Shown piece after piece: positions 9,741-19,463 of a stretch of DNA of 64,000 nt (the stretch's first letter is position 1; each line of letters begins with the position of its first letter). The position numbers were made by a program, and so were the translations under genes. This stretch comes from Phytophthora hibernalis (taxonomy: Eukaryota; Oomycota; Peronosporomycetes; Peronosporales; Peronosporaceae): NCBI GenBank assembly GCA_012656075.1, contig JAAKBF010000151.1, forward strand, positions 124,001 to 188,000, read 5' to 3'. The notes under the pieces are model-generated. The model was not told the origin of the DNA and made no database searches. It worked only from the letters and a program-made list of their open reading frames with translations.

Positions 9741-10431
9741 ATGTGCACTAGTTGCATTTTGGCTCTTGTGTTAGTCCTATTTGAGTCAAGGTGCTGTTCC
9801 TTCAAACTCATCCACAAAGGGAATGGTGAGACTGCAATCGATCACACAGAACGCGTGGCGGGCAACAAGAATGACACAAGCGGGGATAACGACTGACACA
9901 AAATACCCCACAACTAGTTTCGAATCATTGAAACGATCCGTGACTTGAAATCTCGTGATATCCAGGACGAAGAAAGAGGCATTTTCGACTTATTCAAGTT
10001 TAAAAAAATCTGTTCTGGGAGAAACACGAGCCCACCAAGGCTTTCTCACAGAAGAATCGGCTTCCGATACAATGACGACAATTGCCCAGAAGAATCCTGC
10101 CAGCACCAGACTCGTGGGGATCCTGAGAAATAACCAACGGAGAATGACGTCTCGTTCTTCAAAAGCAATCCTGTATTCAGCAAATTGATGGCGGATTTCA
10201 AAAAGAATCCGGCGCACTCAGCAAGAAGGACGCCCAACTGATGGAGCAGCTCCTGGTTGAGTAAAGCGAAGTCGCTGTTGGGAATGACCCGTCAAAGGCG
10301 ACGAAGAAGAATTTCAAGCACGTGGGGACGTATTTGTCGAAGATCCTGAAATGTACTGGGACATTTTCAACGGCCTTATCTGTTTGGCTGTACTGGGGAT
10401 TATTCTTTCGGTTGCATTCGTTGGATTGTAA
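9741..10431 (+). pseudogene. Decayed secreted dEER-motif protein with C-terminal membrane helix
   Basis: ATG at 9741 begins a signal-peptide-like N-terminus (MCTSCILALVLVLFESRCC). After a stop at 9894-9896 and frame changes, the next segment contains DIQDEERGIFDLFKFKK, then SFFKSNPVFSKLMADFKKNPA, LSKKDAQLMEQLLVE, and finally DIFNGLICLAVLGIILSVAFVGL ending at TAA 10429-10431, a membrane helix at the very C-terminus. The same architecture (signal peptide, acidic EER box, KNP-type repeats, C-terminal helix) is found intact on the opposite strand at 11055-11693, so this is a paralogue broken by several indels. If ever functional it would have entered the secretory pathway. Confidence 0.65.
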
Positions 10432-10812
10432 AACGTGGGCTATTCTGCATCAAGGGCCCCAGCACGGCAATTGAAATTCGCGTTTAACTTGAGTGGGTTG
10501 ATTAATCGAACTATACGTACTGGAATAAAAGACGACAACAGTAAAGGCTGTACACCATGCTTTGTGAGTTTCCTTATATTAGTGCTGACTCCGCACGATA
10601 CTGAGCTCAGGTTTCAAAGGTTTATTGTCACCTTTCTAGCAAAGTTTCGATTTTACCATTTAGCATAAGACAGCATCAGGGCAAATTTTGCCAGGCAGAA
10701 GCTTTTATTTCTTTTTAGAATGCGGTGAGTAACCAATACACGCAAGAGACTGCTGAAACTCAGACTTGTCATCACAATTAATTGCGCCCGAGGGATTGAG
10801 TGGTTGTAGCTT

Positions 10813-10968
10813 TTGCGTTGCACCTTGTCCCTTATCTGGAGCGTATAATACGAGTTCAAGAACGCTCGAGGTAAGTAATATGAGTTCAAGAACTTGCGTT
10901 GCACCTTGTCACTTCTCTGGAGCGTATAATAGGAGTTCAAGAACGCTCCAGATACAAGATGCAACGCA
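10813..10968. repeat. 81-bp direct repeat with a hairpin
   Basis: The block beginning TTGCGTTGCACCTTGTC occurs at 10813 and again at 10894 (period 81). The second copy is followed by CGCTCCAGATACAAGATGCAACGC (10945-10968), the reverse complement of its own start, so 10896-10923 and 10945-10968 can form a stem of about 24 bp. It lies between the two convergent secreted-protein genes, and could act as a bidirectional 3'-end or be a small mobile-element scar. Confidence 0.8.
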
Positions 10969-11054
10969 AGGGTAATATTTTTACAAAAGTTTGTCGAAAA
11001 AGATTCGACGTCTTATTATTCGGCATTCGATTTTGGCACAAATTCGCACTTCGA

Positions 11055-11693
11055 TCATCCCTTTGGATTACTCCAGTCGAAAGTAGCAACCGTCGTGATC
11101 ATAACCCCAGTTAAAACTAACATGATCAGGGCAAAAGCTGCACCTATTAGACCTTCGATGACGCCAAGCCCTTCTTTCGGGTGCTTGGAAACGAACGTTT
11201 GCGCGGCTCTCACTTGTTCTCCAGATAATTGGGTCGGATTCTTGCCGACAACAGATCTTAAACTGTGGAGATCAGGATCCTTCTCCGCAAAAGTCTTCAG
11301 TTTGTTGATATCGCCCTCTGTCATCGAGCGGCTCTTGATTTTCCTGAGATCCAGGCTCTTGCCCGAAGTCGTCTTCAATTTGGTAAGATCCATTTTGTGT
11401 CCCGTGAAAGGCTTCATTTTCGTGAGATCAGCCTTCTTCCCCAAACTGGTCTTTAGCTTGGACAAGTTGGGTGTCTTGCTTAAAATTGACTTGATTTTGG
11501 CGAAATTGGCTCTTTCTTCGTCGTCTTCAGAGGTCACGGCATTGCTTGGCGTAGTAGTGTCTTCGGATTTCTTGAGATAATGGCGTGCGTTGGCAATCGA
11601 GCTCTGGGCAGGTCCGTTCTCTAGGTTTTGAGCGCGAACAATGGCGAAGGCATGGAGGCACAGTAGTAAGAGTGTGAAGGAACCCAGATGCAT
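11055..11693 (-). CDS. Secreted dEER-motif protein with seven 13-residue repeats and C-terminal membrane helix
   Basis: An intact 212-codon gene. Residues 1-21 form a clear signal peptide (MHLGSFTLLLLCLHAFAIVRA). RHYLKK at 37-42 sits where an RxLR motif would be, but does not match R-x-L-R. EDDEER at 56-61 is a good dEER motif, as in oomycete host-translocated effectors. Residues 63-153 are seven tandem 13-residue units with consensus [DN]-L-x-K-[LIM]-K-x(5)-K-x, basic and probably helical. Then come KNPTQLSGEQVRAAQ, a hydrophobic segment at about 178-203 that looks like a membrane helix, and a short tail. The start ATG at 11693 gives the signal peptide directly. Likely role: secreted or membrane-targeted candidate effector (inference); the exact function is unknown. 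A diverged paralogue lies convergently at 9741-10431. Confidence 0.85.
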   Translation of the reverse strand: MHLGSFTLLLLCLHAFAIVRAQNLENGPAQSSIANARHYLKKSEDTTTPSNAVTSEDDEERANFAKIKSILSKTPNLSKLKTSLGKKADLTKMKPFTGHKMDLTKLKTTSGKSLDLRKIKSRSMTEGDINKLKTFAEKDPDLHSLRSVVGKNPTQLSGEQVRAAQTFVSKHPKEGLGVIEGLIGAAFALIMLVLTGVMITTVATFDWSNPKG

Positions 11694-11887
11694 CGTTATT
11701 CTGCGTCCCCGGGTGATGTGACTTCGTGTTCAAGCTCCTAGCCCTCGAATGGCGATTGCAAAATGATGTTGTGGTAGGCTGAACGGGTACGTGTACGGCA
11801 TAAACGATGAGCTGGCTCCGAGAAAGCGGGAAGCTGGGTGAGATGGGTGGTTTATCGACTAATTGAGCTATGCAGCATACTGTTACA

Positions 11888-11982
11888 GTAATGCTTCTCC
11901 AGCACCCGTACAGTTACTCCAGCACCCGTACAGTTACTCCAGCACCCGTACAGTTACTGTACGGGTGCTGGAGAAGCATTAC
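11888..11982. repeat. Palindrome containing three 20-bp tandem units
   Basis: The 20-bp unit CTCCAGCACCCGTACAGTTA is repeated three times without change (11898-11957). The 27 bp at 11888-11914 then return exactly inverted at 11956-11982, giving a perfect long hairpin. It lies 195 bp upstream of the start of the secreted-protein gene at 11693, so it could affect its promoter, but it may simply be a small foldback element. Confidence 0.92.
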
Positions 11983-12615
11983 ATGTACTTGTACCGACCC
12001 CAATCGCCAAGTAAATGCTGTTTGAAAATACCGGTACAGCATTTCCGAGCCCATGACGATCTGCATAACGACAATCTGGATGCGACAGTCTCAAGCCTAC
12101 AGTACCGGTACATGTAACGTTCAGAACTTGGATCCAGACGTGCTGCTGAGGTCGTAGTTTCGGATTTCCAGTTTTTGACTTCCTGCTTGTGGCCGGCATA
12201 CAGCACAAAGTATTTCGCGTAGTGGGATGGCCATCAGCTGTTTTACCAGTACCGGTAACGGCAATTTAGATGATTGCGGTTCTTCAAATTGCGGCTCTAC
12301 TGACGTGCAGCGCAAAAACGGAGGATACACGTTTCATGTGGAGGCACTCGCGCTTTGGAAAATGAAGAGCAGAGTAGAGAACCACACGACATGCTTACAG
12401 GAATTTCCCATAACAAAACATCCACAGGTTTCAATTGTTGCGTTAATGATGCGGTTCAGTCTCGAGTATTGTCTTTCGACGAAACAGTAGTATGAATGCC
12501 GCCATCGACACCGTTGCCGCCGTGGTTGATGTACCGGCTTGCATTTGCCCCACAAGAAATGAACTAGCTATTGCAATGAAGTACAGCAGCCAGATCGTTC
12601 CTCTCACACGAAGTA

Positions 12616-14821
12616 TTAGCCGTGGAAGCAGACCCGACGGGGCATCCGGCTAGCGGCGAAAGCGAAGATCAACGCCATTACATCCTGGTCAAAGCTCCAC
12701 AGTCGACGTCGACTTCTTGAAGCCGCGCATATCTTCTTCGCGTTGGTATCGACTGGTGACACTTGATCGAGCACGCTCAGAAATGCGATCTTGGATTCCA
12801 CGTCGAGACCTGCATTGATCAGCTCGTGGTGGTAGCCTCGGAAACTGCTAAGGTAGCGCTGGTACTCATTCGACACCCCACATCGAGGTATTGGAGGGAT
12901 TTGTTTACGTCCAGCATCTGGAGCAAAGCGTCCAAAGCTCTTACGATCTGATCAGGCTGGTTGCTACGTTCGTCCGCTTCACCTACAATGGCCAGGCGAA
13001 CCTTCAGCTGCCAAACGCACTTCACAAGTGGGTTGTTCATGTCACTCAAACTCCTAGCCAGGGCTTCAGCGTTGTTCCAGTCGATACGCAGCGTCGAGAT
13101 TAGAGAGTTACGTGAGCCTACACTGAGCTGTAAGTTCTCAATCAAGCCGCTCTTGAGTGACAATTCCTGGAGGTTGGGGCAGCAGCGAATAATCACACTC
13201 ACATCCACTACGTTGCCAGGATTTTCAATCGTCAAAACCTGGAGCGACGATCCGATAGCTGCCAGTAAACGCGGAAAACCATCCGTAGGCGCCCCTCATT
13301 CAGTCTCATGGTGAGTGTGGTTAGGCTCGGACTACTCGCTTTGAGTTCCTGAACTGGCTGAAACACCAAATCACTACGCCGTACCAAGCACCGGCCAAAA
13401 CCAGGAACAAGCACATTCACCCACTCACTGCGTCCATCGTCACTAAAAGTGCGCAGTACAAATCTGCAGGAGGTAAAAGTCACACTGTGCGGATCACCTC
13501 CATCCTGGATATCATACTGGACTTGAGCGCCAGCTTTGAGCGTTGCGTCGCTGATACCAACTAATCCGCGCGGGCAACTATACAGCCGTTCCTCGGGGCG
13601 GTCCGAATCCAAGATGGACAAAAAGCCTCCACCTCTTTAACGCCGAGGCTTCCGATCTCACTGAGCTCAAGAGACTGGAGCGCCGAGCACGCTCGCGCTC
13701 GTTTCGAGAAGCACCCGTACGCTAGCCACTTCCACCACGACTGGATTTTCGCGTCGTCGCTGTAGTAGCTCGAGTACACCCACATGGACAGCTTCTGGGT
13801 CGTCTGGTTGAGCACCAGCGCCGAGAACAGCGCCTCCATCTCCTTCTCCCCCAACGGCATTTGCGGGTGCAGCACAAGCGAGCCGAGCTGAAGAGGGCTC
13901 GACCCGCCAGTGTTGAACAAGTACCTCGTATTCGACCGCTCGGGGTCGCGTCGCGTGGCATCGAAGGCAGCAATCGTGAGCTGTCGGAAGCCGATGATGG
14001 ACTCGGGGTCGTTCTTCGCAGCTTCCGATGCCACGTGCACCGACACGAGCGAGAACCACACGTCGTTAATCAGCAGCCGTTCCATGATCTCCGCCGTCTT
14101 CTTGACGCTCTTGACGTCCTGAATATCGGCGACCATCGGTTCCAGTACGAATCTGCACCTGATGGTCCCCTGGTCCACTCGTCCATTGTCCCTCTTGGAC
14201 CGTTCTCGAACGATTTTCTCAGCTCTACAGACGCCACTCAGTCCCTTGAGCAGTTTCTTGTCAAAGTCTTCCGCTCCAAACTCCGTCGTGCCTCGGTCGT
14301 AGGCCACTCGGATCGGGATGTCGAGCACGTGGCCCATCCCCCTCCTCTCTCTGCCACCATCTTCATGGCCTCCAGAAACCCTTCGGTTGAGTTGTCCAAA
14401 TTGCAGAATTTCACCAAATCCGTGCGCGCATTGTCAAATTTCACCACAAAGTCGCGGGCAGCAGCTCGGGGAAGTTCTCTTCGCCCTCGCGCCACCAGTT
14501 GACGTGGCAATGCACCTCCAGCAGGAACTTCCACGCCGCGTGGTCCACACGAGCCACCGCTGCCAACAGCGCGAGCGCTTCGCGTATCTTGATCAGTTCT
14601 TGGAGGTACAGCGCCTCGTCCTGCTGGAAGACGCGGCCTCCGTCCTGTTGCCGACTGGGGAGCGCCACCTGAAGGCGTGGGTTGCTGGTCACCCACTGGC
14701 GGTCGTCGTCCCGTCCACTCCCTTCACACTGGAAACCCACGAACAGCAGCTTCTGCGCCAGGGGGCGACACCACGCGGCCAGGAAGCCCCAGCGCTGCTC
14801 GAAGTACGTCTTGTCCGCCAT
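12616..14821 (-). pseudogene. Leucine-rich protein gene broken by five frameshifts
   Basis: A coherent product of roughly 700 residues can be followed down the minus strand from ATG 14821 (MADKTYFEQRWGFLAAW) through 14441, 14337-13561, 13621-13232, 13235-12819 and 12876-12616, ending ALIFAFAASRMPRR. The second half has leucine-rich-repeat spacing (VIIRCCPNLQELSLKSGL, LISTLRI, LQYLDVG). No catalytic motif seen. I believe it belongs to the uncharacterised RNI/LRR-like proteins common in oomycetes (inference). The frame changes fall near 14470, 14340, 13622, 13250 and 12878; at least four coincide with homopolymers (GGGG, CCCCC, AAAAA, CCCC), so the true gene could be intact. Flanking 11700-12615 contains no other gene. 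Confidence 0.65.
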
Positions 14822-14978
14822 TAATTTGTCTGTTTCTGAACTGATTGCGATGAGTCAACGGCGGCAGTTTCAGCCAATCGTAAGACATGATTGAGAAGAG
14901 TGATGGTAAGACAGTATAGTACCGGTACTTAAGTATTGTAAAACCTGTGATATTAATAAATAATGCCCTGCTGCGTTA

Positions 14979-16806
14979 GTGCCCCACTACTCGGATTTTA
15001 GGTCGACTTCCTTGGCTTATTACGGTCGCCTATTTATAACGGTCAGCCAATCATATCACATATTTAGTTTTTCCGTCGACCTCTGCTTATAACGGTCGTG
15101 TTATATATTTATCATGAAACAGTTATATAACTGAATTTTATCACTGGTCTGTTGCGCCAGACGCCATTCATTTGGCAATGCGCGGCAAACGACACGCGTT
15201 GTTCAGCCCACGGCTGAAGATCAGCATACTGGACGCTGTAGGGGACCCACCTGACATCGCGAAAGCGATACGGGAGTTCTTTCCGGACCTAAGCCCTACC
15301 GCCTACACCTCCCGGAGAAAGCTGGTTGAGTCGTGTCTCCGCTACAGAGCGACACTCGAAGCACTGTGCAAGAAGAAAAAGGGATCAGACAAGAAGAAGG
15401 CAACACCAAGTGGCGTAGGTACGGCATTGCTGCCTGAGGCTAAGCACAAGCTAGTTGTGTGGGTAAACGATCTACGAAAGGAGGGAGTTCCAATTTCTAG
15501 TTTGATGCTAGAATGAGAAGCTCAAGATATAGACAAGGAGTACTCTGTAGGAGGGTTTAAGGCTTCCTGAAGCTGGTCAACGGCTTTCAAAGCTCGTCAC
15601 AAACTCTCTATGAGAGCCCGCACTCGTCAAGGACAGAAAACCCCAGAGGAGCTAGACAAGATTACCGCCACATTCGCCGCCCAAGTCAAGAGCACAATGC
15701 AAGAGCTTGGTGTCACTAAAGTGTATAACACCGACGACGGGTACGGCTTGCTATTCCAAATTGCTCTTAATCTGTATCGAATCCATGTGTACGTGCTCTT
15801 GCTGCCTTCTTTGAATTTCTTCCTACTAGAACAATCAACAAAAGGGAGCAAAGACCGTGTGGGTAAAGTGTGCAGGAAAGTCGAAAGCAAGGGCCACCGT
15901 CATGCTACTTGGAAATTCTGAAGGGCTCAAGTATCGGCCGTTTGTTCTTTTTAAAACAGAGCCGTCGAAAGTTGCTAAAACTTTTCAAGAAAACCTGAAA
16001 CTGCGAAACGGGTTTGGACGAAGGATCTGGGACGACGTTGGCCCCGCTATTCAAGCAAATAGCCTTGAAATTCACGGCAATCGAACAGGTAAACAGGGTT
16101 ATATGTGTTTCGGCTAAAATATTTTTGTTGCTGCTTTTTTAGGATGGTGGAACTGTTACCTGGAATATCATTTCGCTGCACGTTCGGATTTGGATAAGCC
16201 AGTCTTGCTGCTGTGGGATGACTTCTCTGGTCACTGGACCAAAAAGTCGTCTCGTATGCTCAATCGATCAACGTCGTATTTCTCAAGGTGCGCCTAGTGC
16301 TACTTCTGTCAGTCATCCTGCAGACGTCACGTGGAATCGGCCATTCAAGGCACGTCTGCGACCTTGCTGGGTAGCTAGCCTACGCGAGCAGTTACATGCT
16401 CACGAAACGGGTACACTGTTCACGACGACGTAGTCTCCTGATCGCATCATCATGTCCAAGTGGATTCGCGAGGCTTGGGATGGCCTTACGAGCGACGTGA
16501 TTATCAGTGGGTACACAAAATGCTATGGCGACTTAGTAAATGATAGCGATGTAGTAGCTGCTGACCTGATCAGTCTGCTTGAGCGCCAATGTGCTCTTGA
16601 CAGGGAAGTTGGTATGGTTGAGTCTGACGACGACATAGATGGTTAAAAATAGAAACACGACGCTTCATAAAATCGTACTTTAATAGCTTTATTACAGTAA
16701 TTTTGTACCCACGTGTACATGGGCTTTAGGGTGGGTACACTGTACCATGTACATGGGTGACCGTAATAATCCAAGGAAATCGGTAATGGGGATATTAATG
16801 GGGCAC
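14979..16806 (+). mobile_element. pogo/Tigger DNA transposon with TIRs and TA duplication
   Basis: Both ends start GTGCCCCA on their own strand and are flanked by TA (14977-14978 and 16807-16808), the target duplication of Tc1/mariner-pogo elements. A second, inner inverted block (15004-15033 and 16753-16782) matches at about 25 of 30 positions, including TTCCTTGG and TTATTACGGTC. Three short GGTCG/ACGGTC repeats in 15001-15100 are probable transposase-binding sites. Length 1828 bp, as expected for this family. It carries one transposase gene, now inactivated. Confidence 0.85.
15178..16646 (+). pseudogene. pogo/Tigger transposase (CENP-B HTH + DDE_1)
   Basis: N-terminus from ATG 15178 (MRGKRHALFSPRLK) with DNA-binding helix-turn-helix character. 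The frame then crosses two in-frame TGA codons (15514-15516 and 15568-15570) and continues KARHKLSMRARTRQGQKTPEEL. The catalytic domain starts at KVYNTDDGYG (first Asp, about 15721-15740; usual box YNADQT). A one-base shift near 15845 is followed by GAKTVWVKCAGKSKARATVMLLG, and a likely intron (about 16088-16142, GTAAAC..TTTTAG) precedes LLLWDDFSGHW (second Asp, about 16210). Then comes HPADVTWNRPFK for the third site. The C-terminus ends at TAA 16644-16646. Cut-and-paste transposase of the surrounding element, inactive as read. Confidence 0.85.
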
Positions 16807-17580
16807 TATGAACACGAACGTCAAGTTAAGGTGAGGCGTATTGAGTTAGGACGAGCGTTTGAGCTTGATCAGATATCAATTTCAGTAATTGCGTCGGTAA
16901 AGTCGTCCTCATCCTCGAGTCGCTTCAACCTCCTTCCTCGCTAGCTTCTTCGGAAGCATAGGCCCGTAATTATTTTCCCGGGAGAAATCCCGGGCGGGAA
17001 CGAAGTGGGTCCTGCAACGTTAATGGTCGCAGATTTTATGTCCTTTAACGTTGCTTTAATGCACGTTAACGTCGTTTTTAACGTACAGTTTCTGGAACGA
17101 GGGGTGAAGGCAAACTCCCACAGATATGTTTTAGGCAACTGTTGTATGCTTCGAAAGAGAGGCTTGGATATCGTTGATTTCTCTAGTTCTTGCTTAACCC
17201 CATTCAGTCTATTTCAACGAGACAAGGCACGTCAAAAGACTCGTCGTATTGCGATCAGGGCTGAGGCAAACGTGAGAGCTCCTTCGATTTTGTGGATTTG
17301 AGGACCATGACACCCATCCCCAAATTACGTTGCTGTAAGGGATTTATGTTGCTCTTGGAAGATATTAAGTTGCTGCAGAACATTGATGCAACTTAATTAA
17401 CGTTGCAGGCACGCCATTCGGGCGGGAAACGCTCCAAATTCTTAAAATAAGAACCAAACTGGGAGATTTATGTAGTCCACACTAATTCTGAAAATTTATA
17501 TTATCTTTCAAAAATGATAATTTTCGGTCGTTTGTCTCCACTCACACAAGGACGATCAGAGGGCACAATTTAGCTGCAGT
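16807..17580. repeat. Non-coding stretch with an inverted repeat
   Basis: CCTGCAACGTTAAT at 17011-17024 recurs inverted at 17396-17409, and CGGGCGGGAA occurs next to both (16991 and 17420). This resembles a ~430-bp MITE-like unit. The interval is rich in TTAACGT and GTTGC words. No credible gene; it leads directly into the Harbinger transposase. Confidence 0.45.
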
Positions 17581-17585
17581 TTGCG

Positions 17586-18832
17586 ATGGATTGCGTGCAA
17601 ACGGCAGACGAAGAGACCGAACTGGTGAGTGTATGGGCATTGGCTTATATGAATACGATAAATGAGCGGTGTGAGAAGCGCTCAGGCCCTTTGTTTGTAT
17701 GGGAGCAGTACTTTTCAGAAGTGCTAACGCACCCAGGACGCTTCCAGCGTCGCTATAGGATGGGTTTTAATGCTTTCCGTCAACTCTGTGGATTGCTAGA
17801 GCCTATTCTACGTGCTGCTCATCCATATGTTACTGTTCGTGTTGAAATTGTATTGCATTGTACGTTGAGATGGCTGACAGGCGGCTCCTACGAGGACATA
17901 TCCGTAATTGCTTCGTTAAGTGTACCTACCTTTTTCTTTGTGAGTTCTGGTATGAATGTAAAACTTGCGTGTGAGTCGTTGGCTATTAGGTTCCCTTCGT
18001 CGGAAACAGAAATGGAAGCTCAATGCAATGCATTTGCGTCAATTTGTACGCACCGTGCATTGCGAGATTGTATTGGGGCCGTGGATGGCTGGTTGGGTCG
18101 AATCAAGACTCCTACCAAACGTGAAACGGCTCATATTACATCGTATTTTTCTTGTCATTATCACTGTTATGGTGTAAATGTGCAAATTTCATGTGATCAT
18201 CTCTCGCTTTGCATTATTTTCTATTAAATGTCCTGGTGGCACTAATGATGTGCGAGCTTATCAGCTCTCCTCATTGCATAGTATATGTACTAACCCCCTC
18301 TTGGTGTCTATCTAGTAGGAGACAATGCATACATACCTATAGAAAATATGATAACTCCATACAGTGTGGGTGACGGAATGGATGAGTTTAAGGATACGCT
18401 CAACTTTTTCGTTAGTCAGCTGCGTATTCGAGTTGAGCAATCATTTGGATTAATGGTAACCAAATGGCGAATTATTAAAAAGCCACTTGAAGTTAGCCTT
18501 AAAACGTGCCACCATTAGTCTATACAATTATGCGTTTACACAATTTTTGTGTGAGCAGTCGCGAAAGCGGTTACGGCATGGTCAGCGACGTCGATACAGT
18601 CTACACGCATCAAGATGTCCAAGAAGTCCGAGAACTCGGCTACATTCCGTCCAGTATCGAGGTTCCAAGTCAAAATCCCGTACGTGCGTTCTCCGAGAAG
18701 AAATTCGCAAGTTTGTTTGGTTGCAAGGCTACCGAAGACCCCTGCACAATGTCCAGCGGAATGCAGAACATCAAGCCGAAAAGAGCAGACGTAAACATTA
18801 CAGTGCTGAGTTATCGCTGTCTACGTTATTGA
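17586..18832 (+). pseudogene. PIF/Harbinger transposase
   Basis: ATG at 17586. The N-terminal half (RFQRRYRMGFNAFRQLCGLLEPIL, LRWLTGGSYEDISVIASLSVPTFF) is the helix-turn-helix region of Harbinger nucleases. The catalytic DDE_4 domain has CIGAVDGWLGRIKTP (Asp 18084-18086), YGVNVQISCDHL, then in other frames CPGGTNDVRAY, VGDNAYIPIENMITPYS (second Asp 18321-18323) and LRIRVEQSFGLMVTKWRI (Glu 18434-18436). RLHNFCVSSRESG and a charged tail end near 18832. The triad is kept, but frameshifts near 18200, 18310 and 18500 break the chain; a short intron around 18290-18315 is possible. Confidence 0.87.
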
Positions 18833-18916
18833 CGAAATAGCAACTTCAACTTCGAAACAAAAAAATAACAGTAGTATGAAAAAGTTTTTGTTGTAGCGCA
18901 AATTATCTATCTACTA

Positions 18917-19399
18917 GTGTAGACACGCGTCTATCTCAGTCCTAAGCTGTTCGATGCACTTTTTAAGATCCACCACTTCTCCGTCTTCCGCTGTACGTCC
19001 TTGCTGCATGAGATCAGCGAGGTCACGGCGCATCTCCCGTAGGTTTCTCTGCAACGTAACCAACAAGTCGACGGAGTCCTTCTTCTCGCGAATGAATGCT
19101 GCTCGCATTGTTGCCACGTGTTCTTGTTCGCTACGGGCAATCTTCTGTCGCTTCAACGTAATACTTTAGTCGAAAAGATAATCAGCCTTTTCGTCAGCAA
19201 AGTCTTATCTTCGTTTCCCTCAATCTCTTTAAGCACTTCAACGACGCCATCAGCACGCGATCCTATTAACAAAGTAGCATAAAGGTAAGTTAGTTTCGCA
19301 CGGTATATAATCGACACACTACTTATTTACCGCTTTTCCCCGGTGTCGATTTGGCAGGCTGCACCCCGAGCAAGAGCCACCTTGAAACGAGTCGGCCAT
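18917..19399 (-). pseudogene. Coiled-coil partner gene convergent to the Harbinger transposase
   Basis: Minus strand: ATG at 19399 (MADSFQGGSCSGC), a likely 68-bp intron (19263-19330, GTAAAT..AATAG), then VVEVLKEIEGNEDKTLL. After a frame change near 19160 comes a heptad-rich coiled coil (EQEHVATMRAAFIREKKDSV, LQRNLREMRRDLADLMQQG) ending at 18917. PIF/Harbinger elements usually carry a second, DNA-binding accessory protein beside the transposase; the position fits, but I see no Myb/SANT motif. Could equally be an unrelated small protein. Confidence 0.4.
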
Positions 19400-19463
19400 T
19401 GTGCCGTTTAGCAGCGTCTGGACAACACATGCGTGGAGGTTTGGCTTCGTGATGGTAGTCAAT

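Noticed and set aside
11055..11693. Naming the repeat protein a canonical RxLR effector
   Set aside because: The R-x-L-R string itself is absent (RHYLKK instead), and a C-terminal membrane helix is unusual; only the dEER box and signal peptide fit.
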